Below, in pieces: positions 1-9,937 of a stretch of DNA of 64,000 nucleotides. Origin of the DNA: Capra hircus (taxonomy: Eukaryota > Chordata > Mammalia > Artiodactyla > Bovidae); NCBI RefSeq assembly GCF_001704415.2, contig NC_030826.1, positions 59,911,362-59,975,361 of the forward strand, in the 5' to 3' direction. The notes beneath the pieces were generated by a model. The model was given only the letters and a program-made list of their open reading frames with translations. It searched no databases and had not been told where the DNA came from. Position 1 is the stretch's first letter. Each line of letters starts with the position of its first letter. Position numbers and translations under genes: made by a program.

Positions 1-148
1 GGTTCAGGCTTCAGCCCTGGCTGGGGAGCTAAGACATGCCTGGTGGCCAGAACAGCAAAACAGCAAACAGAAGCATATTGTAGCAATTCAATAAAGACTT
101 TAAAAACCATCCACAACAATAACAGCAACAAAATCTTTTAAAAAAGTA
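1..148 (+). mobile_element. CHR-2-type SINE, 5' end outside window
   Basis: The stretch has the CHR-2 pattern: a 'gggaactaagac..catgcc' tRNA-like 3' part, then the diagnostic 'attcaataaagactttaaaa' tail and an A-rich end. The 5' part lies left of the window. CHR SINEs are shared by ruminants and cetaceans, so this is an older insertion than the Bov-tA copies. Confidence 0.75.
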
Positions 149-615
149 TCAGCGTTTAAGACAGAGATGATAAAGAAAATACAGGCTGTTGTTCAAGTCT
201 AGAACGTACAATCTGATGGTCCCTCTGCCCCAGCAACCAGTCCTCGGGGGTGAGATGAAATTTTGAGGCGGTCACGGGGTCAAGCGGACTGATCGAGAGT
301 CAGAAAATTGAATAATATGGGACGAGCTGGTAGAGTCAAGAGAAAGGTCCCGAAAAGGTAAAAGTCAGCCACAAGAAAGGGAAGAAATAACAATCCCAGC
401 TCTTCAGAACCTGGGGGCGGGAGGCGGAGGGCGGGGCTGTATGCAGAGTGTTGCCAAGGGAGGCTTGTGCTGGCCGGAAACCAGCATTTTTCTTTCCTCG
501 GAAGAGCACTGGTAGGCAGGGGTCTGGAAGCCCTGTCCAGTTTGGTTAACCCTCCAAATTAAAGGGGCTGTGCCTAAGTTCTGACCAGAGTTGCTGTTGG
601 AGTGTTGCTGGGTGT
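149..615. other. Non-repetitive stretch, no feature seen
   Basis: No recognisable repeat or gene. A small G-rich patch (about 410-440) is the only compositional change. The 73-codon frame on the minus strand (404-625) has no recognisable domain. Confidence 0.4.
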
Positions 616-1069
616 GTGTTTGCATTTTTTTAATTAAAAAAAAATTTTTTAATTAAAAAAATTGGAGTATAGTTGCTTTGCAATGTTGTATCAGTTTCTG
701 CTGTACAGCAAGGTGAGTCAGCTGTGTGCACACATTATCCTCTCCCTCTTAAACCTCCCTCCCCACTCCCCATCCCACCCGTCTAGGTCATCACAGAGCA
801 CCCAGTTGAGCTTCCTGGGCTACCCAGCAGCTTCCCGCTTTACACGTGTAAATGCGTGTGTATCAGAGCTACTGTCTCAATTCCTCCCACCCTCTCCTTC
901 CCCTGCTGTGTCTGCAAGCCTATTGTCTGTCTGCGTCTCCTCCTGCCCTGCAAATGGGTTCATCAGAGCCGTCTTGCTAGATTCCATACCTATGCATTAA
1001 TAGACAACACCTTTTTCTCTTTCTGACTTACTTCACTTTGTATGACAAACTCTAGGTGTTTGCATTTTT
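616..1069 (-). mobile_element. L1 LINE 3' end, antisense, with 14-bp target-site duplication
   Basis: A T-rich run is followed by the ruminant L1 3'-UTR read in antisense ('attggagtatagttgctttgcaatg', 'gtcatcacagagcacc', 'tctgacttacttcact'). The copy (about 630-1055) is 5' truncated. It is flanked by perfect copies of gtgtttgcattttt at 616-629 and 1056-1069, which is what target-primed reverse transcription leaves. Confidence 0.88.
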
Positions 1070-1099
1070 AACAGCATGAACACTTGAGGAGGCAGGATT

Positions 1100-1200
1100 G
1101 GATTTCAGTGTTGGGACTCACTTACTGGCTTTGTGACATTGGGAGCCGCTTGACAGCTCTGTATCCCAGTCTCCTCATCTGTAAAGTGGAAATAATAATA
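1100..1200 (+). mobile_element. MIR SINE fragment
   Basis: The order 'cttactggctttgtgacattggg ... ctcctcatctgtaaagtgga' matches the MIR core (gtgaccttgggcaagtcac ... cctcatctgtaaaatgg). Old and diverged. It runs into an (AAT)n microsatellite. Confidence 0.7.
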
Positions 1201-1207
1201 ATAATAA
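1191..1207 (+). repeat. (AAT)n microsatellite
   Basis: About five AAT units directly follow the MIR 3' end, a common place for A-rich simple repeats to start. Confidence 0.85.
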
Positions 1208-1215
1208 CAATTACA

Positions 1216-2680
1216 ACCGCAGCTCCTACTCAAGCTGGTACTTGGTGTTCCAAGCCTGAGAGCTCTCCATCAGGTTTGGCCATTCTGATAGGAGCGCGTG
1301 ATCTGCAACCTGTTACACAGTAACCCAGTAGACGAGCTTAAAGCCTTCAAGGGACATATCTTTTTAATCACCCATAAATGTCAGGGAGGCAGTGGACCTG
1401 GAGGTGAGCCTTTCTGCCGAGAAATCTGAAGACTGGAGAGATGTCTGCATGCCCACACACATGGAGGCCACTTCCGTTGCGGGGCAGACTGATTGCTTAG
1501 TGAATGTTATCAGTTACTCTGCTCTGTTCCTGGACGGGGAGCTGGGATTTTTTTTTATTAGTGGTCCATAGGAAAGGACTGAACAGAACACACACGACTC
1601 TCTCTACAAGGACAGTCTCGGGGAAGGTGGCTTTGTCTGGCTGACTGCCGAGGAGATGAGGCAACCGAACATGCACAGCATAGGAAAGACCCTGCAGGAG
1701 ACGAGGAGGCAAGATGGGGACCTGGACGGGCTCCCGAGCCCGAGTCAGACCATCGCCGCCGCCTCGGCCCTTTGTTTGAAGTAAATTCCCAGAACACCAG
1801 GCACGCCCATACTCACATGTAAGCAGAAAAACACTTGCCAAAGCCAAGTAAAATTATCATCTGGATCGGCTTCCCTGTTACATTCTATGCTTCCTAAATC
1901 CACCTTAAACGGAAAACTAAACGTCTTGAAGTTCAGCTTTGGGGAACTACAGTCCTCCCAGAAACACAGAGAGAAACTGAGGCAAATTAAAAAAAAAAAA
2001 AAGCCTGTTTTAAGATTTGACAAATGACAAGATGATGAAAGGGTTCATTACTCAAGTGGAAGAACGCCGATACCTTCGTCAATAATCTGTACTTTGTTGC
2101 TGTCCAGTGATTTTAGTCATGGCCTAAAAAGAAGACAGACTCTAAAAAGAAGATATACCGCACAAATCCTGTACACCATCCAACACTCTAGAGCATAGGA
2201 TTGAGTTGATCCTACTCTGGCTCTGCCATGGACGAACTATTTTTGTTTGTTCGGCCTTACTTCTGCTTTTGTAAGACCTGGGAGCTAAGAATAGTTTTTA
2301 CATTTTTAAATGGCAGACAGCAGATTACTAGAGGGGTAATATTTTGTGATGTAAAGTTACATGAAATTCAAACTTCAATATCCATAAAGTTTTTTTTTCT
2401 GAAATAGTCCCACTCTTCCATTCATTTACAAGTCATCCATGACCGTACTCACCCTATGGCAGCAGAATTCAGTGACCCTCGGAGTCTCAGCAGAGACCAG
2501 GTGGTCCTCAAAACTTCCCATATTTAGCATCTGGCCCTTTGCAGAAAAAAATGTTTGCAGAGCCCTGAGCTAGTTAAACTATGCAATTTGCATTCTTCAA
2601 AGATGATATTCCTCTTCCCTGGTTAATGATGAACACATAGTTAACTCCAAGTTAACTGAAATTCTGGAATTTAAAACCTT
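1216..2680. other. Unique DNA with a small CpG-dense patch
   Basis: No repeat recognised. At 1645-1770 about ten CpG sites cluster, ending in a (GCC)-like run at 1753-1768; the rest is AT-rich. On the minus strand a gcggcgATGG context (ATG at 1753-1751) looks like a start, but TGA follows after one more codon. I see no coding exon that can be supported. Confidence 0.4.
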
Positions 2681-3150
2681 ATCTTTTTTACATCCAACCC
2701 AGCAATCATGTTCCTTGGTCTTTACTGAGACCAAGAGTTGAAAACCTAAGTCCACACAAAAACCTGTACACAGAGTATTTATGGAAGTTTTATTCATAAG
2801 TGCCAAAACTTAGAAGGAATCAAGACATCCTTCAGTAGGTGAATAAGCAGTGCTACATCCAGACAGTGGAATATTATGCAGTTCTAAAAAGAACGAACTG
2901 CCAAGCCCTGGAAATATACAGGGAAACCTTAAATGCATGTTACTAGGTGAAAGAAGGCAATCTGAAAAGCCTGCATAAAGTGTGATTCCAAGTATACAGC
3001 ATTCCGAAAAAGCTAAAATTATGGAGGTAATAAAAGATCAGGGTTGGTGAGGGGCAGAGGGAGGGAGAGATAAACAGGCAAAGCCCAGAGGGTTTTTGGA
3101 GCCGAGAAAATTCTCTGTATGATTTAACAATGATGGATGTATAGCATCAT

Positions 3151-3356
3151 GTGCACCCATGCTAAGTGGCTTCAGTCGTGTCTGATTTTTTGTGACCCCG
3201 CACTGTAGCCACCAGGCTCCTCTGTCCATGGGATTCTCCAGGCAAGAATACTGGAGTGGGTTGTCATTTCCTTCTCCAGGGGATCTTTCTGACCTAGAGA
3301 TTGAACATTGCATTGGCAGGCAGGTTCTTTACCACTGAGCCACTTGGGACGCCCCA
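3151..3356 (-). mobile_element. Bov-tA SINE, antisense, in old L1
   Basis: Full Bov-tA architecture read in antisense: the BovA 3' unit ('gtgctaagt..cttcagtcgtgtctga'), the central 'ggcaagaatactggagtggg', then the tRNA-Glu-derived head with a weak B box ('gattgaac') and A box ('ttctttaccactgagcc'). The tRNA head carries a type-2 RNA polymerase III promoter. It interrupts an L1 3' region. Confidence 0.92.
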
Positions 3357-3373
3357 TATCCTTCCGTGTCTTC

Positions 3374-3728
3374 CCTCAATGTTCAGTTCAGTTCAGTTCA
3401 GTTCAGTCACTCAATCGTGTCCAACTCTTTGCGACCCCATGAATCACAGCACACCAGGCCTCCCTGTCCATCACCAACTCCCAGAGTTCACTCAGACTCA
3501 TGTGCATCGAGTTGGTGATGCCATCCAGCCATCTCATCCTCGGTCGTCCCCTTCTCCTCCTGCCCCCAATCCCTCCCAGCATCAGAGGCTTTTCCAATGA
3601 GTCAACTCTTTGCATGAGGTGGCCAAAGTACTGGAGTTTCAGCTTTAGCATCATTCCTTCCAAAGAACACCCAGGGTTGATCTCCTTCAGAAAGGACTGG
3701 TTGGATCTCCTTGCAGAACCTCAATGTT
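3374..3728 (-). mobile_element. BovB LINE 3' fragment with 10-bp target-site duplication
   Basis: The (TTCAG)n terminal repeat at the left is the BovB 3' end in antisense. The 335-bp insert (3384-3718) holds the 3' UTR and last codons. Exact copies of cctcaatgtt at 3374-3383 and 3719-3728 flank it and restore the host L1 when one copy is removed. It is a heavily 5'-truncated insertion. Confidence 0.95.
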
Positions 3729-3765
3729 ACTGTAAATCTAAAACTGCTCTATAAAATAATCTTTT

Positions 3766-4335
3766 TTTGAAAGAACATTTTTTCCTTCAAGGTTCCTTTG
3801 ACTCAGTCTATCCTTGCCTACTGCATTGATTCATAACTTATTTTTAAATGATTCTGAAAAAAAGATAAACTTTTTAAAGGCTTTCTCCCTTTGATCTTTA
3901 TGTCGCATGTGTCATTTCCTCCACCAAGTGTTACACACTCATGGGTCAGGATTGACTGAAATGTAGCCACTGTTGAATGCAACAGAGTGCCTAGCAGAAC
4001 ACTGCAACACAACAGATACTAAGGCATGAAGGCTTTTTTTTAAAAAGGTAGTAAGTATACCATATTTGGAGACCAAACCGTTTTGAGCTATTGATTGTAG
4101 TGTTCTTGGCCCTTTTCTTCAGCTGTCTGACTGAGCTGGCCTATCTTTGTCCATCTCCAAATGGACAAATCTTCAGTGTCTCTGAAAGTCCAAGACTCTC
4201 TTGCTGCCTGTTTGAACTCACCCAACATCATAATTACTGGATCCTGCCTGGGTCTTTTTTATCGTCCCAACTCCCAACATCTTCCTTCACTGTGTCTCAT
4301 TTCCACTTGAAGGACTCTCTGTTTTGCCATGCTCC
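3766..4335. other. Unique DNA, nothing recognised
   Basis: AT-rich sequence without repeat landmarks. The 85-codon frame at 4091-4348 has no recognisable domain and runs into the next SINE's target site. Confidence 0.4.
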
Positions 4336-4572
4336 AAGCCCTACATGATGGGGCTTCCCTTGTGGCTTACTCGGTAAAGCATCTGCCTGCAGAGGAGGAG
4401 ACCCAGGTTCGATCCCTGGGTGGGGAAGATCCCCTGGAGAAGGAAATGGCAATGCACTCCAGTATCCTTGCCTGGAAAATCTCATGGACAGAGGAGCCTG
4501 GTGGGCTGCAGTCCATGGGGTCACAGAGTTGGGCATGACTGAGTAACTGACACTAACAAGCCCTACACGATG
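4336..4572 (+). mobile_element. Bov-tA SINE with 15-bp target-site duplication
   Basis: Sense Bov-tA at 4351-4557: 'gggcttccc' start, B box 'ggttcgatccc', then the BovA part. Flanks aagccctacatgatg (4336-4350) and aagccctacacgatg (4558-4572) differ at one base, a clear duplication. Confidence 0.95.
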
Positions 4573-5229
4573 AGAGGCAAAGGAAAAAAATAATAATAAA
4601 AGGTTAACTCGAACTTGCTTCCTCAAGGTGCAATCCAGTTCAGCATTTTATAAGCTGACACACACTATGGCAGCAAGAGATTTAAACAGGAATGATATAA
4701 CTGACTATCATTCAGATGAGCGCAATACCTTGAATGAATCATGCTAACAGGTTCTTCTCAGAGCCGGGGAGGGGGAGCAGCAGAACACCTCTGAGACTCT
4801 CTCTCAGATATTTAAGTGATATATGTTTACCGTAGACGCTATGAATAAGAATGTGAAACAGCTGATAAAAATGATTCAGCAGCCTCAGTTTCTTTTGGCA
4901 AAGTTATTCCCGCTCTTCCCCACTGCTTTTAAGTAAAAAATTGAGATTCAATTATATTCACAGTTTTGAATCTTGCTTTTTAATCACTGTCAAAGAGCTC
5001 TCGTCTTAAAGCAAAAAAAATGCATTAGTAACCATGGGATTCCTGACATCCCAGAAAGGCGGGTGAAGAAGACCTGGTGAGACAGGTGCTGGGCTTCTGT
5101 TACTCCACAGTCTATCTCCACCCGTGTTTACTGATAGGATTTACTCTGAGCTGTTGGTATCAACTGGAACTGTGCTCTGAGACAGATTTGTAGACTCTCC
5201 GGCATGCCATTTGAAGGTGTGCCTAAACA
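4573..5229. other. Unique DNA, nothing recognised
   Basis: No repeat or coding signal seen. There are short A-rich runs (4586-4600, 5012-5020) and a G-rich patch at 4765-4780. Confidence 0.4.
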
Positions 5230-5483
5230 CTTGTTCAGTCACTAAACTGTGTCCAGCTCTTTGCGACCTCATGGAGTATAGCACACCAGGCTTCCCCATC
5301 CTTCACCATCTCCCAGAGTTGGCTCAAACTCACGTCCATTGAGTCGGTGATGACGTCCAACCATCTCATCCTCTGTCGTCCCCTTCTCCTCCTGCCCTCA
5401 ATCTTTCCCAGCCTCAGGGTCTTTTCAAATGAATTGGTTCTTTGCATTAGGTGGCCAAAGTATCGGAGCTTCGGCTTCTCTGG
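5230..5483 (-). mobile_element. BovB LINE 3' fragment, antisense
   Basis: Antisense BovB 3' UTR ('cagctctttgcgacctcatgg', 'ccatctcatcctctgtcgtcccc', 'ggtggccaaagtatcggagcttc'). The terminal repeat is short ('gttcagtcac'). It abuts a second BovB tail in the opposite direction. Confidence 0.92.
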
Positions 5484-5499
5484 AAGAGGTGCTTATCTA

Positions 5500-5655
5500 C
5501 CAAAAAGCAGGAGATGGTTAGATAGCAACACGGACTCACTGGACATGGATTTGAGCAAACTCCTGGAGACAGTGGAGGACAGAGGGGCCTGGTGTGCTGT
5601 AGTCCATGGGGTCACAAAGAGTCAGACATGACTTAGCTATTCAGCAACAATTCTC
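5500..5655 (+). mobile_element. BovB LINE 3' fragment, sense
   Basis: Sense BovB 3' end from 'gagatggttagatagcaac' to a CAA-type tail ('attcagcaacaa'). With 5230-5483 it forms an inverted pair whose shared 3' segment is about 150 bp. Confidence 0.9.
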
Positions 5656-6917
5656 CAGGAAGCCTTATGGGATTGGGGGTTGCATTAAAGTTGGTTGATT
5701 GGATTTCATAAGATGCCCTTATTCTAAAGACCATACTTCTTTTAGGAACTTTTTATCTCTCCAAGGGAAGACTGAGATAATTACCTGAGTACTTGAAGCC
5801 CCAAACTCCTCACTAGCTTCATTGCCTCTTAGATTATCTCATTAGGAAACATTAGAAGGAGAGCCATTTACCTACACAACACCCTCAGCTGTCTTCAATT
5901 TTCATAAGGCAACATAACTGTCTCTGCTCTCCTTAAGTCCCCACTTGTATTGTTTCAAGCTACAGAGACAGATTGTCAAAAGGGAGGTCCTCCCAGCCTC
6001 CCTCTCCTCCAAGACATATTTTCCTCTAATGCTTTCCTTCCCCCCTAAATAAGAATTAAAAGTGATATTTCTTTTGACAGCTGGTAACTAATCCCACCTT
6101 AGCAGGAAAGAGAACAGGAAGCCAGCAAAGGAATTTTCCATTCCTATGTCTCTCTTAATTTTTTTCCACATCAGGTACTTTTCAAAATCTAGACATTTCC
6201 CGTGAGTCTGTCTACCTTCTTGTTTTGTCTACGAGAGTCACGTGTTCCTAACTTGCCCTGTGCGGGCTGTGGAGAAGCCTGACGGAGCTGATGCTTGTCT
6301 ATGGAGGAGGGAGAACTTGAGAGCCTTTGAATCTCCAGAGGGAATAGGACTGAAATGTGATGCCTTTGCTTATGCAAACGGGATTTTTCCTCTTGTAAAG
6401 ATAAAGTTCAACAGCTAGTCCCACAAACCACAAATCAAAATGCCTCGTGTTGTGAGGAGAGCTACAAGTCTGACTCAAAGTAAGTTTCTGCTCACCCATG
6501 CTTTGCTGCCAGACAGCCTTGTCTCCTTGATTCCTTCCTGCCTTCCTCTCCTCCATTTCCTCCTTAAAAAAAAACAAAAACAAAACTAACATTCTGTGTA
6601 CTTCTCTATGTTCCAGATCTTCCAGAGCGTATGTGACAATAACTGGGTGAGGGAAAAATAATCAACTTGAATTTATTATTCCAAGGAGAAATCCATTTTA
6701 GCAGTTTTTAACATAAGGCACAATATTTCAATAGACGATTATTTTAAAAAGGATAAAACCTTAATTTCCTAAAGGCAGTGATTTGTACAGAATGGGAATG
6801 AAATACATCTATGTCAGTGTCTTTTCAAATGAATTGATTTAATGAAGGTGATATCTCCTCCAGCCTGTTAGATTCTGTATGGGCGACTAAGAGCATTGCT
6901 CTAAAACTGAAGAGAAG
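5656..6917. other. Unique DNA, nothing recognised
   Basis: 1.2 kb without repeat landmarks. Short homopolymers (A8 near 6567) and AT-rich tracts occur. The minus-strand frames at 6189-6377 and 6299-6592 overlap each other in different frames and look like chance. Confidence 0.4.
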
Positions 6918-7097
6918 GGACTTCCCTGGTGACTTTGCCACGCAGGGGTCCTGGGTTCAGGCCCTCCTGGGGAACTAGAGCCTACACGCTTCATGGTCCA
7001 AAAATAAATAAACAAACAAAAAAGAAGAAACAAAAGATGCTGTAAGACAGAAGACAATAAAGAATGGCTTCACAATTTAAAAAATAATAATAACACT
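6918..7097 (+). mobile_element. CHR-type SINE
   Basis: Starts 'ggacttccctggtgac', has 'cgcaggggtcctgggttcaggccctcctggggaac' in place of the usual B-box region, and ends in an A-rich tail with 'acaataaagaatggc', the CHR-2 tail pattern. A few bases of the head are missing. Confidence 0.78.
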
Positions 7098-7176
7098 GAA
7101 GATAACTTTTTTTCCCCTGAAATTTTCCAACTGTGTGTTTTTACCATGGCAATAATCATCAGAATCAAAATGACAG

Positions 7177-7414
7177 CAACAAGAAATGGTGGTGGTTTAG
7201 TTGCTAAGCCGTTTCAGATTCTTTGAGATTCCATGGACTGTAGCCCACCAAGCTCTTCTGTCCATAAGATTTCCCAGGCAAGAATACTGGAGTGGGTTCC
7301 CAGTATAGATCCCCAGGGGATTTTCCTGACCCAGGGATTGAACCCAGGTCTCCTACACGGCAGACAGTTTCTTTACCGACTGAGCTGCCAGTCCAATAAG
7401 CCCAATAAGAAATG
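7177..7414 (-). mobile_element. Bov-tA SINE, antisense, with target-site duplication
   Basis: Antisense Bov-tA (about 7189-7402). Flanks caacaagaaatg (7177-7188) and caataagaaatg (7403-7414) match at 11 of 12 positions. Confidence 0.92.
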
Positions 7415-7454
7415 CTTACCGAGCAGAGTCAGGTAGGGGGTACCCTTTTACACT

Positions 7455-7665
7455 GACTTCCCCGGTAGCGCAGTGGTTAACAACTGCCTGCCAATGCAGG
7501 AGACCTGGGTGGGATCCCTGGGTCGGGAAACCCTCTGGAGGACAAAACGGCAGCCCACTCCAGTATTCTTGCCTGGAGAATCCCGTGGCCAGAGGAGCCT
7601 GGTGGGCCACAGTCTACAGGGTCCCACACAGTCTGACAGGACTGAAGCAACTTAGCATGCACACA
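7455..7665 (+). mobile_element. Bov-tA SINE, sense
   Basis: Complete head to tail: 'gacttccccggtagcgcag', 'gcctgccaatgcaggagacc', 'tccagtattcttgcctggagaatcc', 'gactgaagcaacttagcatgcac'. It lies about 50 bp downstream of the previous SINE in opposite orientation. Confidence 0.93.
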
Positions 7666-7701
7666 AACAAGATACCTGGATGATATTGTTTACCTCTAAC
7701 A

Positions 7702-8527
7702 AAGATATCTGATTGCCAGGAGAAATCTCAATAACCTCCGATATGCAGATGACACCACCCTTATGGCAGAAGGTGAAGAGGAACTAAAGAGCCTCTTGGT
7801 GAAAGTGAAAGAGGAGAGTGAAAAAGTTGGCTTAAAACTCAACATTCAGAAAACTAAGATCATGGCATCTGGTCCCATCATTTCTTGGCAAATAGATGAG
7901 AAAGCAATGGTAACAGTGACAGATTTCATTTTTTTGGTCTCCAAAATCACTGGAGATGGTAACTGCAGGCATGAAATTAAAAGATACTTGCTCCTTGGCA
8001 GAAAAGTTATGAACAACCTAGATAGCATATTGAAAAGCAGACACACTACTTTGCCAACAAAGGCCCATCTAGTCAAGGCTATGGTTCTTCCAGTAGTCAT
8101 GTATGGATGTGAGAGTTGTAGTATAAAGAAAGCTGAGCACCGACGAATTGATGCTTTTGCACTGTGGTGTTGGAGATGACTCTTGAGAGCCCCTTGGACT
8201 GCAAGGAGATCCAACCAGTCCATTCTAAAGGAGACCAGTCCTGGGTGTTCATTGGAAGGACTGATGTTGAACCTGAAACTCCAATACTTTGGCCACCTGA
8301 TGGGAAGAATTGACTCATTGAAAAAGACCCTGATGCTGGTAAAGATTGAAGGTGGGAGAAGGGGATGACAAAGGATGAGATGGTTGGATGGCACCACTGA
8401 CTCAATGGACATGTGTTTGAGTAAACTCCAGAAGTTTGTGATGGACAGGGAGGCGTGGTGTGCTGCAGTCCATGGGGTCACAAAGAGTTGGACACAACGG
8501 AGCAACTTAACTGAACTGAAGATATTT
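7702..8527 (+). mobile_element. BovB LINE, 3' 0.8 kb with reverse-transcriptase end
   Basis: Sense BovB at 7711-8518. The catalytic YADD motif of the reverse transcriptase is encoded at 7742-7753, followed by the conserved C-terminal region as far as a premature TGA at 8177-8179 in the 138-codon frame, then the 3' UTR and an 'aactgaactgaa' terminus. Flanks aagatatct (7702-7710) and aagatattt (8519-8527) are a probable target-site duplication. Not functional: the endonuclease and RT palm N-terminal part are absent. Confidence 0.94.
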
Positions 8528-8654
8528 AAATGGTATATATCTAACAAGTTATATACTATCTCATCACAATCCTTAACCCACTACCATTTTTTCTTTTTAA
8601 AAAAGTTGATAATGTAAGGAATTAGATGTGCAAAAAGTTCAGTCTAAGAGTGAT

Positions 8655-9485
8655 GTTGGGATTTATAAGATCTCTTCCGGCCACACAACTCCTAAAAGCC
8701 TGGAATTTCCTGTGATAAGAGCAATAAACTTTTCTTTATTATGCTAACAACATAGCTTTTGGAAAGCCTGCAGGTAACCTAAATTGGTGAGGGTTGGAGT
8801 TTTGGTTATCAAGGTAATCAACTGTGACTAGAGGTTGAGACTACTGGTTCCACCGTCTTGAATCTCTGGGGAGGAGAGAGGGGCCAGAGGTCAAATCCCT
8901 ACCACCACAGGCCAATGATTTAACCAATCATGACCACAGAATGAAGCATCCATAGGAACCCAAAAGGATGGGGTTCAGAGAGCTTCAAAGCTGACGAGTG
9001 TGTATCAGGCCCGGGGTAGTGGTTCACCTGCGGGGGATGGAATCCCTGCGCCTTTTCCGCCCTGTGCCTCTCTTCTGTCTGTTCCTGAGTTATGTCTTTT
9101 TCTAATAAATGGGTGATTTAGTAAGTCCTGTTTCTCTGAGTTCTATGAACCACTCTAGCAAATCAGTCAAACCCGAGGAAAAGGTTGTGGGAATTTCTGA
9201 TTGATAGCCAGTTGGCCAGAAGTACAGGTGACAACCTGGACCCACGGTTGACATTCTGAGTCAGAGCGGGGTTGTTGGAATCTACAATATGGAGCTAGTT
9301 GGTGGTCAGAAACACAGTTAACAACCTGGGCTCATAACTGGTGTCTGAGGAGCAAGGGGGGGCAGTCTTGTAGGGCTGAACATTTAACCTGCAGAATCTG
9401 ATGCTAACATCATTTCAAAATTGAGCTGAATGATAAGACACCCAATCAGTGTCTGGAGAATCACCCCTTATTGGTGAGGGAAACT
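8655..9485 (+). mobile_element. Ancient endogenous-retrovirus LTR (probably ERVL-type), solo
   Basis: LTR-like sequence with 'ggccaatgatttaaccaatcatg', 'catccataggaacccaaaaggatggggttcagagagcttc', a polyadenylation signal AATAAA at 9104-9109, and the typical downstream 'gagttctatgaaccactctagcaaat'. No gag, pol or env is adjacent. The 'gttggccagaagtacaggtgacaacctgg' block (about 9207-9240) recurs, diverged, at about 9298-9331, so the 3' part seems tandemly duplicated. Subfamily not assigned; ends approximate. Confidence 0.68.
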
Positions 9486-9553
9486 GTCCCCTACAGGGTT
9501 GGAACTGGGTCCTGAAACTCCAAAGACTATGATATAGTCTAAAACTATAATAA

Positions 9554-9824
9554 AGTTCATTGGAAAGACTAATGCTGAAACTGAACCTCCGATTCTTTGG
9601 CCCCCTGAAGCGAAAAGCCGACTCATTGGAAAAGACCCTAACGCTGGGAAAGACTGAAGCAAAAGAAGAAGGGGGCAGCAGAGGATGAGACGATTAGACA
9701 GCATCACTGACTCAGTGGACATGAATCTGAGCAAACTCCAGGGGACCGAGGAGGGTAAGGAAGCCTGTGCTGTTGCAGATCATGGGGGGTCGCAAAGAGT
9801 CGGACACGATTTCAAGACTGAACA
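9554..9824 (+). mobile_element. BovB LINE 3' fragment
   Basis: Sense BovB from 'gttcattggaaagactaatgctg' to 'gactgaacac'. Diverged from the others (for example 'ggccccctgaagcgaaaagccg'), suggesting an older copy. Confidence 0.9.
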
Positions 9825-9937
9825 CAAAATAATATCTTCAAGGATGACATTTACTAATATCCAAGTAAGTAAATATAATGCATTCATTTCAATAACTTAT
9901 AAATTACAGGAACTGTATAGTAAATTTAGCTCAAATT

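Larger units (their letters stand above)
2690..3765 (+). mobile_element. Old L1 LINE 3' region (sense), split by a Bov-tA and a BovB tail
   Basis: Sense-strand L1 ORF2/3'-UTR landmarks: 'cagtggaatattatgcagttctaaaaagaacgaa' near 2867, and the L1 3' end 'ctgtaaatctaaaactgctctataaaataa' at 3730-3760. The body is interrupted by a minus-strand Bov-tA (3151-3356) and a minus-strand BovB tail (3384-3718), so the L1 is the oldest layer. Confidence 0.8.

Noticed and set aside
1745..1766. Start codon in strong context (gcggcgATGG, minus strand) in a CpG cluster
   Set aside because: The frame reads Met-Val-stop, so it cannot start a coding exon.
3384..3410. Short direct repeats (TTCAG)n resembling a CRISPR-like or satellite start
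   Set aside because: These are the normal BovB 3' terminal repeats, seen at the end of many copies here.
7846..8547. 233-codon open frame on the minus strand, the longest in the window
   Set aside because: It is the antisense of a BovB copy. The same antisense frame recurs in other BovB copies (10061-10519, 36044-36499, 53142-53693), so it is a property of the BovB sequence and not a host gene.
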